DNA of 64,000 nt from Geosiphon pyriformis (Eukaryota > Glomeromycota > Glomeromycetes > Archaeosporales > Geosiphonaceae), in the NCBI GenBank assembly GCA_016748015.1, contig JAAOMT010000366.1, positions 100,040-164,039 of the forward strand, in the 5' to 3' direction. Below the pieces are notes generated by a model, which did not search any database, was not told the origin of the DNA, and saw nothing but the letters and a program-made list of their open reading frames with translations. Below, in pieces: positions 50,126 through 62,579 of the stretch. Positions within the stretch are counted from its first letter, which is position 1; every line of letters begins with the position of its first letter. The position numbers and the translations under genes were made by a program.

Positions 50126-50820
50126 TTAAAATATTTTTTAGTAAAAAGCATTTAAAACTTTAAAAAAAAACTAATTATTAAACTTATTTTAAAAAAACTT
50201 AATTTTAATAAACTATTTATTTTTTATATTAATGTTTTTAATTTTTTTTGGTTTTATCTTATTTTAAAAAGATAAAAAAAACATATTATAATTTATAGTA
50301 ATAAAATTTTATAATAAACAAAAAAACCATATAATTATTAAAAAAAATACTTAATAGTAGTATAATTTATTAATTATTGAAATAAATATTTTATGAAAAA
50401 AAAATTTGATGTTTATACTAATTACTAAGTTTTAGTCTAAATAAAAACAAAAAAAATTTGAATCACAAAAGACTTTTTTATTAAATTATATATTAATTAT
50501 TTTTTATTTAATAAATTATAAAACAAGCAAATATTTTTTAAGTTAATTTTAGCAATACAAATTAAGAAAAAAAATAAAATAGTTAATTATATAATAATAT
50601 ATTTAATAATTAATAAAAACTTTGATTTTTAACCATAATATTTTTTTTAAAAAGATTAAACTTTAGCAAAATTAAATTATTTATAAGATATTTTAATTTC
50701 AAAGTATTATTAAACTTAAAGCTAATTAATTTGATAAAATTTTTTGTTAATAAAATATATAAAATTTAAGATAAAATAAATTCTGTATTCAAAAAATCAA
50801 ATTTTTATATAAAAGTTTCA
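50126..50820. other. AT-rich DNA between LINE copies A and D
   Basis: No gene or motif; probably island DNA into which both copies inserted. Confidence 0.6.
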
Positions 50821-52140
50821 GTTTTTTTTTTATATTCAGTTTAACAAGTACAGTCCAATCACTATTTAGTATATAGAGTCAAGACTATGGACCCCAGCTA
50901 GATATAATTAATGCGTTTACTATATGTGACTAGTCACTTAGACTAACTAAAGCAATACTATACATTTATATAAACAGAGATCATATTATCTAAACTGGAA
51001 AAAAACAAATAAGACTTACAAAAACCAAAACTGATTCCAAAAAAATCATCAATACCAATCAACCTAACTGTACCATCTGATAAATTTTGTACTGAATCAT
51101 AATGCACTACTGGCAACACTTCTGAATCACCAACCAAATTGTTCTTTTTTATATTAACTCTAAACCTAAATCTAAACCTTCACAACTCAGAATGGTAATG
51201 TACACCTATGTTTTATGCAAAATCAACTATAATCTATGTAGCCTCTTTGCAATCTTCAAATATCTACATAGTTTCCTTAAACCATCTTATCAGCATAAAG
51301 CTTTTACAAAAAAGAGCATATAAGTCAACATTAAATACACACAAAAAAAGAGATTCCAAGACCATGGAAGGAGTCAAAAAACAAGAACCAGCCAAAAACC
51401 TCCAAACTGATATACACCCAAACAAAATTTCCTTATGGGAGACAGATTATTTGCTGCAAGTAAACACATAATCAGAGAATTCAACTTCACCACAATGTAA
51501 ACACAAAACACTAGGATAGCTTTTGTTATAAAGTCTTTTTCTAACTGCAACAAGCAGTCTGTCATACACAGTTTTCATAAAATAGAAATGCAAACCAGTC
51601 AAAATTTTACATGTAGATCTAGACAACATACCCAAATTTGGATGCAACCACCCAGAACCTTAGAACCAAGACCAATTTCCCAGTATGTACAATTCACAGA
51701 TCTAAAAATGTCTTGAACAAAGTGCTGAACATTACCAAAAATTAGCATGCCATTGGCCATCAAAAAACATTTACACATGTTAGTTGGCAATAGCAAAAAG
51801 AAATGAACAGAAGTGCTTGTCAATACATCTGCACAAACATTACCCAACACACTAGAGTGTCCTTTGATCTTTGACCAAATTATAGAAATGTTCTTATAAA
51901 CAATCAAATTTGCAATATGTCTCCTTTTCATTTAACAACAATTACAAAAATCAGGGCCACTTATTTTCAACTCTAAAACATATGTATCTAAAGCAGCTTA
52001 ACTGTCCAAACACACTTTTACTGAACAAAAAGAAGGTACATATTCTAGTACTAAGACAATAGCCTGCAATTTAACCATTATAGATGATAAAAAACCCACA
52101 ATTTTAATTCCAATGTCTAATTCAATCTCAGGAAATTTCA
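50821..52140 (-). mobile_element. LINE copy D, 5'-truncated
   Basis: A T tract (50822-50831) and the terminal word GTTTAACAAGTACAGTCCAA mark the 3' end. The body runs to about 52140 and covers only part of RNase H onward. RNase H starts at SIMVKLQAIVLVLE, where the usual Glu of ELQAI is Lys (GAA to AAA) and the DSQ motif ends in a stop. It is followed by IKGHSSVLGNVCAD and a C-terminal finger CLHCGEVEFSDYVFTC. At least two frameshifts occur. The truncation is typical of incomplete target-primed reverse transcription. Confidence 0.85.
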
Positions 52141-55021
52141 GTTTTTTTGATATTTAATTATATAATATTTAAAAATTTTATTTGTATTTTTAATATTATT
52201 TTTTTTAAAAGTTTTGTTTTTTATAATTTTATTATATTAATTATAAAACTTTAATTGTTTTTTATATAAAAAAATTTTGTTTATAAACCAAATTTTTTAA
52301 TTATTTTTTCAAATATATTAAAAAATAATAAATAAGAATATAGACTTTTTTTTTATTTTATAATTATAATTAAAACAAAAAGTAAAAAAGTTTAAAATAT
52401 TTTTTTTTATAATAACTAATAAAATTTTAACAAAAAAAATTTTTATTATTAAAGCAACTAAATAAAATATTTTGAAAATATTTTTTTTAAATATTAATAG
52501 TAAAAAGTTGTTTTTAATAGTTTTTAAAATATTTTTTTTTCTTTTATTTAATAATTTTTTTTAATAAAAGTTTTTTCCAAAAGATATACTTAGATTACTT
52601 TTAATGTTGTTTTTACTTTCTTTAAAAGTCTCAAAGTTTTTAATAATAGATTAATAAACAAGCTAATTTTTTTTATTCTTATTATTAATACTATTATTAT
52701 TACTTTACAAATAACCAAAAAGATTTAAGACTTAAAAAAATAGCAGCAGTTATTTATATTTGCTATTATTATATTAAATTTTTTGGTAATTTTAAATAAG
52801 ATCTTAAATAAAATTTTTTTAGCAACAATAAACTTTTTTTCTAATATAAGTAATAATAATAACAATATATTTTTAAAATAAACCAAAATTAATTAATAAT
52901 TATATTATTAAATATAATATTTTTAGCAAATTATTGCTAGTCTTAAAAACAATTTCCAGTTATTAAAAATTTTTTGAATAAAAAGTTTTTATTTTAGTGT
53001 TTGGTTTTATTTTTAAGACTAAATTGGTTTTTATTAATTTTTTGTTTTATTTGTTGTTTTATTTGGTTAAGCTTAAATTAGTTTCAAAAAATAATATTAA
53101 ATTGTTTTATGTAAATTTTGTTTTTAAAACTTCTTTAATTATAGTTGTTAAAATTTTTATTAATGGTTTTTTTTTCTTAACTATGTTTAAGATTACAAAA
53201 TTTTTTGTAATAATTTTTAGTTTTTTTTTTATTTCTGTTGTATTTTATAATTTTTTTGGTATATTCTTTAATAATATTAAAAATACTCTTAATATATTTT
53301 GTATTATTACTTTAATTAATTAAAATCTATTGACTTATAATAATATATTATTGTAAATTTTAAGAATTCTTTTTTGCTGCTGCTGTTTTTGATAACTAAA
53401 CTATACTAATAAAAAAACAGTATTTAGATTTTTTTTTAATAAAAAAAAATTATTATTTTATATAATATTTTTAAAACCAAATTGGTCAATTTTTTTTCAA
53501 TTATATTGCTTTTAAAATTAGTAATATGATTTTTTAGTTGGTAATTATATTTGTTATATTTTTTATTTTCTGATTTTTATTATCATTAATATTTTGTTAT
53601 TATAATATTTAATTTTTGTAAATTTTTGAATCTTATTATTATAAAATTTAGTACTTTATATAAGTATTGTATTTGGTAAAAAATTTTTAAATGTTATTTT
53701 TATTACAAATATTAAAGTTAAAATTATTTATTTGTTAATTATAAGATATTATTGCCTTTTTTTTCAGATTATTTATTAAATTTTTTGTATTAACTTTAAT
53801 TGATAAAAAGTTTTATGCTAAGGCTTTTGTTCTTTTAACTCTTTTTTTATTGTTTTTTTGGTTGTATCTGCTGTTAATTTTGCTTTTAAATTTAAATTGG
53901 ATTTTTTGAAATCTTAGATTTTAAGTTTAACTACTTTAATTAAATTTGTTATAAAGCTTATTAGTTTTTTAATTACTTTGGTTACTATTTTTTTAATAAT
54001 TCTTTTTATTTTGTATAAAGAGCTTAAAAGTTTAATTTGTGTTGTTTAGGATAAAATGTTGTTATTTAAATAGAAAAATTAATTAAAAATTTATTGAAAA
54101 AACATAATTAATATGTAATAATACAAAATAATACAAAATAATCTGAAATAATATATAATAACATAAAATAATACAAAAAAATTAACAATAATATAAGATA
54201 ATTAGTTATAACATAAAGAAATAAAACAATAATTATTTTAATAAATAATAGTTAATAATAATAAACAAGTAAAAACAATTTTATAAAATTACAAAATATA
54301 TATAAAAATAAATAATTTAAGCAAACAAAAAAAAACAAAATAGAATTTACTTTAGTTCTTAATACTATTTTTAAACTTATTTTTATTAAATCTTTTTATA
54401 TTTTTTTTTGATTAAATAAAATATTATTATTTTTTTTAAAATTTGTTATTAAAAATTGATTTTTAATTAAATTATTTATCTTTATTTTAAGTCAAATATA
54501 ATTAACATAAACATTTTTAGAACTTTAATAACTTAAATTAATTGTGTATAATTATAATAATTGATAAGATACTAATTTTTTTTTTTTATTTTATTTTTTT
54601 TAAGAAATAATATTGAAAATTAATTGTTTTAAAATTAAAATTTGTAATAACCTGATAAAAAAAAAGCTTTTTTTAGTTTTAAAATATATTAATTTTATTT
54701 TATTAATTTATTAAAAAGACAAAAAAATATTTCTAAATTTTAGTAATTGTAATCAATTAGTACAAAATAAAACAATATTTTTGTGTTTTATAACTAAAAA
54801 ACTTAATAAATAAAATTAAACTTTTAAAGATTAATTAAATAATTTATTTAAAAATAAATATAACTATCAGATCTTTAAGTTTTTATTTTTTCTTTAAAAA
54901 TAGCTCTTTTTTTTCAAATTATAAATATTAAATATTATAATTATATATATTAAGTTTACTTATAACAATATTTATTTTTAATAAAACTATAAATCAGTTT
55001 TTTATAAATGTAGTATATAAA
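52141..55021. other. AT-rich island DNA, no assignable gene
   Basis: Plus-strand frames at 52997-53323 and about 53810-54050 are long for such sequence and rich in Phe/Ile/Leu/Lys, which suggests an old coding sequence now biased by AT drift, but I could not identify it. A short-period tandem repeat is listed separately. Confidence 0.45.
54113..54215. repeat. AATAATACAA-type tandem repeat
   Basis: About nine degenerate units of 10-12 bases (AATAATACAA, AATAATCTGA, AATAATATAT, AATAACATAA and so on). Confidence 0.7.
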
Positions 55022-55153
55022 TTTTTTTTTTTATTGCTTTACGAGTGAGACCCAAACACCACTTAATACAATACATCATACAAATGACCTAAACTAGGCC
55101 CAAATTATGCTTTTTCTACATGTAACCAGCCACTTAGACTGATCAAGACATTA

Positions 55154-58100
55154 CTACACAGCTATATGAACTGAAATATCATTGCCAATACCAGAAAAGA
55201 ATGAACATGACTTATGAAAACCAAAATAAACACCAAAAACATCAGCAATTCCAAGCAACTTAACAATACCAGCAAACAGCTCAGACGACAGACCAAAAAT
55301 TGAAGCAGATATCAAATCATCAGATGGAATCAACTCATTTTTTTCTATGAAGACTTGGTGTTTAGCACAAACTGACCATATGCCATCCTTGAAGCTAAGA
55401 CTGAGAGTGTGCACAAATTTCACAATTTTCTAACTCATGAGTTTGGGATCATGAAAGGCAGACACAGCTTCCTGGAACCAATTGTCAAAAACAAAACCTT
55501 TAAAGAGGGCTGTAGACACAGAGACATCAAAAGCACAAAACAACAGAAGTTGAAACACACAAGAAGAGAAACAAGAAAGACCAGAAATCAGCTCTCAGAA
55601 AGCTGCATGGGTTTCCAACAACTGATGGTGAGTAGGGAGATCAATCACACAAGAAAAACCATGATCAGAAAATTCAACTTCACCACAGAACAAACATAAT
55701 ACACTAGGGTAACATCTGGAGTATAATTGCTTCTGCACAGCAACAAGCAGTCAATGGTGTAAAACCTTCATAAAATATGTACACAAACCAGCAGATGGTT
55801 TGCTTGTAAAGCCTGTAGCCATATGTAAATTAGGATGCCATACCAAGAAGAATCTCAACCAATCAATGTCTGATACCAAATCACCTGCCAAAAATTTTGA
55901 GCCAGAACCAACTTTTCAATGTGCATGATAAACTGATCTAAAAACATCTTGGACAAAATGTCTAGAATTACCAAAAACAAGCTCACCACCGGCTAAAAAG
56001 CAATGGCTCTTCAAATAGGGAGAGAAGGTGCCAATCAGAGTCAGAGACAACAGCAGCAAAAGTATTTGCACAATTATTTCTCACAACACCTGAGTGATCT
56101 TTCACTTTAATCCAATTTATTCTCAAATTTTTGCAACAAATAATGTTTACAATATGCTGATGCTCAACTCAACACTAAATGCAAAAATCTGGACAAATAA
56201 AATGCAACTCTGATTTGCACGCATCCAGAGCAGTCTGACTATCAGAGTGTAAGCAAACTGAGCTAAGAGGAGGAACACATTTCAATGCCAGAGCTATGGC
56301 CTGTAGTTCTGCCAAAGTAGAAGACAACAAGCCAGTGACTTTTATGCCCAAACCCAAACCAATGTTGTCAAAAAAGACAGTAGTGCCAGTCTTTCTCCAT
56401 ACAGTGCCCAAATCTTTTAGAGAATTATCCATATAGACAAACAGACTATCAGTACTAATACAAGACAACTGATCACATACCAACTTAAATTCTTGAGACT
56501 TCAGAATGTTCAAAGACTTACCAATATTTTCAAAGAAAGATGGACTAGGAGAAAAAGAAGCCATATTATTGAGAAAGGTAACAGAAAAACCAAACTATTC
56601 AGAAACTGGACCACGAAGATCCAATCTCTTTCAGCACTTAAAGGTTTTCCAATTAAAAATAGCACCATGGTAATCACAAAGCTGATCTACAAAGGCAACA
56701 CCATACTGATATAAAGAGAAGAGACATGCACAGGACTTAGCTTCTTCAAGAACCATTAACATAGGGACTCCACTCTGACAATGAAATGGATCATCCAAAG
56801 ATCCACTCAGAGAAAGATTATTTTTTGCCAAAATATGGATCACACCAGCTAAAAAATTATTCAAAAGACTAATGCGAACATGTACTAGGGAACTCAAGAG
56901 GTAAATAAGATGTCAACACAAAACTTGCAAGTCATAAGACCTATAAAAGAACATATGACCCAAAGTCCTACCAGAGTTTGTGAAACTCACAAGCAAGACT
57001 ATTTTGCCTTCAAATTGCATCTGCTCAAAGGACTTCAAACCATAAAGGGAAGAGTGATGGATCAAATTATTTGAGAAGTCAAAAGGAAGGTTGGATTTCA
57101 ATTTAAGGTCTTTCCAAACCAAAGTATCCTATTTGTTGTATATATCAAAAAGTAAGCTGAATTAAGTCCTATAACTCACAATAGGATAGATAACAGCTGA
57201 AACTAAGTACAAAAATTGTTTATCTGAAATGGCTTTTCTTAACACAAGGTTAGAAAAAAACCAAATATCTAACTGTGTTTTGGCCAAGTTAGACTTTGAA
57301 AGACTCTTAGTTGAAAGATAGATGCCCAGATATTGATGAAATTTCCCTCTTTTCACAATAGCAATGGGTGAGCCACTGATAACCAAAGAAGAACTACCAA
57401 CTTTACAATTAATAGGGATGACAACAGTCTTGTCTGTATTAATAGAAATGTCATTGACCTGAAAAAATTTACTGGCAATATTGAGAATATGCTGAGTAGT
57501 ACTCTGACTGCTACCAACCCAAATTGTATCATCGACAAAAGCTCCAGCAGCAAAGAAGAAAGACAACCCAACAATGAATTCTGAATGACCATTTTTTGAA
57601 ATAAAATGCGAATTCAATCTGTATTCACACACACTTTTTTGTCTCTTAACTTTGTAAAAAAGAGAATTATAGAATATACACCAGAGAAGTGGTAAAAAAA
57701 TCTTCCTTTGATCCAAGCCATTATGAACATGATATTTATCAGTTAAGCTGAAGTCAGTCATAACTTTGTTGACGCAGTTGCAATAAATACTACTAAAAAA
57801 ACGTATGAACTTGCTACACATTTTAATTCTAATCAAACTTCTTCTAAGATGCTTTCAACCAACAGAATTATACACCTTCTACATGTTTTGTAAAACTAGC
57901 CATAGTTCACAGTTCTTCTTCAGAGCATCTTCTATCACCGAGCCAACTGTGAAAATAGGTGATTGTATAGAAGTACTCTTCAAAACAGAAAAGTTGTCAC
58001 CACAAAGGACATTGAATCTGTTACATGTCAGAGAAATCCTATCAGACAGAATCTTGGAGAGAATCTTATGGGCCGTTTCAATTAGGGCAATAGAATGGAT

Positions 58101-59822
58101 GTTCGTAAAAACCCCCTCCCATTCATATGATTTAGGGATCATTGAGACCCAAGCCTTCTTCCAAAAACTAGGCACAGATTCAATAATCAAACAAGTGTTT
58201 AAAAGCTCTAAAAGCATATCTATGACAGATTTGTCACAGTATTTCCAAAATTTGTTGGAAATACTGGAAAGACCAGCAGCTTTGCCATCAGGCAGATCAA
58301 AAATCAAACCAAACAATTCATTGAAAACAACCAGCTGCATCACATCTGAAAAAGCACCATCAAAGACATACTTTAGAGACTAGTATTGACAAGACCATTC
58401 ACTAGAAATATCAGAAACCATTTTGTATCTCCTAGTTCATTCCTCCATAATCATATTCACCTTAGTCTTGACCAATTCAGGCTCCAGAATCAATTCATCA
58501 CCAACAACTAGATGGTCCAATTCTACCTTACAGAACGGACACTTTAAAACACTCTAGATAGTGTGACCCTTATCAGAAATAAAGCTCTTCATATGCCTAT
58601 CAATGACAGACCTAATACTTGACTCTCGAGCCTTCAAAGATTCAGCGAGTTTGGAAGCACAATAAGATTTCCACACACCAAAAAGAGCAGTTCTAACACA
58701 ATCAAAATCCACACCAGAGTTCAAAAAAACCTGCACTGCCAAGACTTTGTCAGAGTCTAAGGAAGCCCAATGACTCATCAAAAATATAAACCTTACAGAG
58801 TCCTGGCCATAGGATGCTTTGACTATTTTTGAAACCAAAATTTCTAATCTGTAAAACCTAAAAGAGCCCTTGATGAAAATGCTATCAAAGCCTTTGAACC
58901 ATTTTTTCTTAAATGAATTATTAGTTGAAAAACCATCACTTTATGAATAATATCTCACATAGAATCTAGATTAGAAGAAACCACAAAGAAAGCAAACTCC
59001 TTAGAAAACATAGCAGCATTTGCTGCCATTGACATTTTGAACTTATACTACTTAACATTATCAGCACTTTTGATATCATACTTTCAACAATCTTTATTTG
59101 CTTGTTTGCGAATAAAATTCAGATGTGTATCCAATAGTCCACTCAAGCCTATACACACAGAAACTGCTCTATGGTCAGAGTCAAAATAGTCACCAATATT
59201 GGCTATACCACAATCAACTACTGCACTAATCAAGTTGTGAGAAATGAATATGTAATCAATAGTCTTAGAAACACCTTGAAAGTTAGCCCACATCAGCATT
59301 TTAGCAAACAAGTTCCTACCCAAAGAATTAACCAAGCCGAAGTTTGAGCATTTTTTGAAACTGGTACTCTTACGTAAACCATTCTTATTAAAATCACCAC
59401 CCAGCACAACAAAGAAGAATTCATTCACAGCCTTGGCAATCAGCAAATTGATGTTGTCAGCCTGAAAAAACTGAACATCTGAAGAAGCACTAGCATACAG
59501 TCCCAAAATTGTAACAGAAAGTTTGTTATTAAAAAGTAATCTAATAAAAAAGAGCTGTTCAGACACCTCAGAAATCTTACAAACATGCCTTGCCTGAAAG
59601 TTGTCCATAACAATTGCCACACCAGAACTCAAGTGACCAGAATCCAGATCAGAAATAAAAACACGAATGCCATTGAATTTATTAGCAATCTAAGAATGAA
59701 CTCTGTTTTTTAACTTAGTCTTAGTGAAAATTGAAATCAAATTGTTCATATCTTTGTGCCAACAAATAATGTTATTCTGCTTGGCAGAATTGTTTATCCT
59801 TCTAATATTGCAAGTAGCAATC
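55154..59822 (-). pseudogene. LINE copy B ORF2
   Basis: It starts near 59822 with a TGA and then KIATCNIRRINNSAKQ, matching KVATYNVHGVNIPAKQ of copy A, which has the same TGA. The endonuclease is in one frame (59632-59084: GLYASAS, GGDFNKNG, FDSDHRA). After a frameshift the RT and RNase H share another (58838-56175: SMIPKSYEWEG, FVDDTIW at about 57530, RGKFHQYLGIYLS, KQFLYLVSAV, YMDNSLKDLG, AELQAIALALK, HSDSQ). The C-terminal tail ends in a third frame (55423-55154). In-frame stops include an Arg-to-TAG change in HTI*SV near 58554 and the stop before KYDIK at 59084. The catalytic FVDD is intact, but the gene is dead. Confidence 0.88.
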
Positions 59823-59838
59823 TTTCAAACTAGACTGG

Positions 59839-61699
59839 TCATTGAGATGGAAGGAGAGCTGAAAAATCTGCACTAAAACACAAACAATCTAACCTTTCCA
59901 AAACTGAACTGATTGAAATCTCAAAAGCTACTACTTTTAATTCCAATCCACCCACCTTGAAGATCAGAACCTTAGAAAAACTAGAACTAGAATCATGAAC
60001 AATGTCATTAACAGCTGAAAAAAGAGGAGTAGAAGTGGAAGCCAATGTCATATCATCTAAAGCCATATCCACATCCAAACGTGGTATCAAAAAGGCGGGA
60101 GTGGCTGGAAGAAAAACACTAGAAGAGATCACTGTTGGTACCAGCTCTATGCCACTTAATTTTTTCAATATACTGAATGCCTGATTTGTCAAAAGCTCCA
60201 AGAAGCATTCCAAAGTATTCAGATGATCATTTAAAGAAGAGTTGTTAGCTGAGATGAGAGAAAAATCATTAATTGAATTTAAGGCACCAAAAAGAGGGGG
60301 ACTAGAACTGGAACCATTACTGAAATGAGAACCACCAGAAGGACCAGCAAGTGAGACCACTTGAGCCCAAGATTTGCCACCAAAGGCAGCCAGCTGAGAT
60401 ATCAGAACATTTTTTTTTTTATACAACTTTGCCAATTGAAGATGACATCCATCAGATGCAACTCTTTTAAATATTTTTGAGGGCTCAGATGGGAATGCAA
60501 CAGGTGCATCATATTTCAGAGCAGAATGACCAAACTTCTCACATTTTTCACACCGAACCAGATCCATCTTTGTCCAAGAAAGTTTAATGCCGCCAAGAAT
60601 TGGCTTTATGCAAAAAGCAGATTCCAGATCATTGTCAGATTCAAAACCGACTACAACACAACAAATCCTATTACCAGTTTCCAGAGATTTGTTTATAACA
60701 CAAGTTTTTCAACCAGCCCTATTCAGAAGAGTTCTAAGATCATGTGCTATTGTTCTCACCAGCAAAGTAAACAGAAATGCTTTAAACTAATCCTTTAAAG
60801 CCCAAGTCTCACAATCTCCCACTGTTTTGGCTATGTGCACAGAATCTTTACCAATCAAAAACAACCACTTAGAGGCTAACAAATCAGTTTGGTCTAATTC
60901 AGCAAACTTCACCACAGCTTTTTGTCACATTCTAATCAGTTGAATTTTGATCAACTTAATTTCCCCAAATTTGGGCACTGCAGTGATGATTATATCTTTA
61001 GGTGCATCCATAGAAATTTCCTTAATTACCACAGCCCGATCTGATCTCATTTCTTGTCTTTTAAGATTGCTGTTTATGTCAATCCCTTTTTCTTTGGCCA
61101 ATAATGTGGCTATTTCCATGTTTTTTCAGAGGTAAATGTTGATCAGATAATCCCTTCAAATTTTGAGGAGGTAGTGGCCTCCTCAAAACCATTGACTATT
61201 GAAAAATTTTTCTTAATGAACTGAGTTTTTGCTGTAGCAGATTTGCCCTCCACTGCCGAAAGATTGATATTCAAAACAAATGATTTTCTAACAAAAACTT
61301 TCACAGGGATTTTCACAATCTTAGGATCAATTCATTTTTTTTCCAAAGATATACCGAGAGGGGGTGGAAGGAGTTCCACTTCTTTTTTCATTTTATAATT
61401 GGAGGAGCCAAGAGGAAACCCAAAGATTATGCTGGAATTTACTCTTTTTGCTTTAGGAGTAGTAACTGCCGAGCCTAAAAGTGACCCACTGTTGATATCT
61501 TCCATGACTATATTGTCTTTACCACAACTCAATTTACTATCCATGTCCAAATACATGCCACCAGAACCAAGTTTGACAAGAAAAATATCTCTTTTATCAC
61601 CTAAATGTTTAATATTACCAAGAACCACTTTTTTTTTTGGGAGAAAGACCCACCAGCAGGACCATAGAAAGTACCCTTAAGCACTTTCTTTTTAGACAT
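59839..61699 (-). pseudogene. LINE copy B ORF1 (gag-like)
   Basis: ATG at 61699 begins MSKKKVLKGTFYGPAGGSFS; a 10-A run near 61630 then shifts the frame into 61628-61332 (GNIKHLGDKRDIFLVKLG). A TGA interrupts KK*IDPKIVKIPV, at the same residue as in copy A. Further pieces include KSFVLNINLSAVEGKSAT and VNGFEEATTSSKFEGIIR. The 60567-59839 part is open for 242 codons: zinc knuckle CEKCEKFGHSALKY (last Cys changed to Tyr), AAFGGKSWAQVVSLAG, then a Ser/Leu-rich C-terminus with a possible coiled coil. Confidence 0.85.
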
Positions 61700-61850
61700 A
61701 CCATTGCTAAAAACAGTCTTTAAATTCACAACAAAGAGGTTATTAGTTAAAGAAATATTAATATAAACTTAATGAAAAAAACTAAAAAACTTTTTTTTCA
61801 GAAAATGCACTCTTTGAAGATTATTTAGAGGTAAGAGAAAAAAAAGTTTT

Positions 61851-62570
61851 GACTAATCTTTTACTTTTTTTAATATTTTAAATTTAAATATAATTTATAT
61901 ATTAATCTTATAAAAAAATATAATAATATTAATTTATCTAAAAATAAATTTTATATTAAATTAATTATTTTTTTGGGAATATTAATCTAATTTATTAAAT
62001 TTAATATAAATACAATTGTTGTATTTTTGAATAGTTTTGTTAATAATAATAGTATATTAATTATTATAATAAGTAAAATGTCTTTTTAAGATAAGTTTTT
62101 TTTTATAATTTTAATATAATATTGTTTTAACTGGTTTAAATACCTAATTACATATAGAAAAAACATAATTTATACTTAGTTTAGATTATTTAATTTTTTA
62201 AAAAAGTTTTTAAATAAATTTAATTAAAAAATATATTATAAATAATATAAATTTTAGCTGAATATTTATTTAAAAACAAGTTTTAAAAATTTTAAAATTA
62301 TCTATTAAATTAATTTTTAATAAAAAAACAAATCAAACAGAAAAACAAAAAATTAGGTTTGATAAAATTTATTTTATTTTTGTTGTATTTTAAACAATAT
62401 TTTTTGATTATTATAGTAAATATAAATAATTATTTATATAATAAAAAATGAAATAAATTTTGATACTTTTATAAAAAAGCTACTTTTATATTATAAATTA
62501 AAATAAATAAATAAAAAAAAAAAGATTATTAAAAATAAAATTTGATTAAAAAGTAAATTAAATTTGTAAA
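61851..62570. other. AT-rich DNA between LINE copies B and C
   Basis: No gene. A plus-strand LINE 3'-end relic lies inside it and is listed separately. Confidence 0.55.
62120..62200 (+). mobile_element. LINE 3'-end relic, plus strand
   Basis: The sequence around ACATATAGAAAAAACATAAT, then TTATACTTAGTTTAGAT, is the AT-shifted form of the 3' UTR (reverse of copy B: ACATGTAGAAAAAGCATAAT, then TTGGGCCTAGTTTAGGT). Most differences are G-to-A or C-to-T. It lacks a readable body and is probably a short 5'-truncated insertion. Confidence 0.65.
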
Positions 62571-62579
62571 AATTAATAT

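Larger units (their letters stand above)
55022..61850 (-). mobile_element. LINE copy B, near full length, minus strand
   Basis: It runs from the T tract at 55022-55032 (3' end) to about 61850 (5' end, placed by similarity to copy A). ORF1 and ORF2 are present in the same order. Copy B keeps several motifs lost in A, including FDSDHRAVSV in the endonuclease and CLFCGEVEFSDHGFSC in the tail, but carries frameshifts as well as stops. The head-to-head orientation relative to A brackets copy D. Confidence 0.88.

Noticed and set aside
52997-53323. A 108-codon membrane protein
   Set aside because: The Phe/Ile/Leu/Lys-rich composition is what AT-driven drift produces. No start context or homologous motif is visible; it may be an over-mutated transposon ORF.
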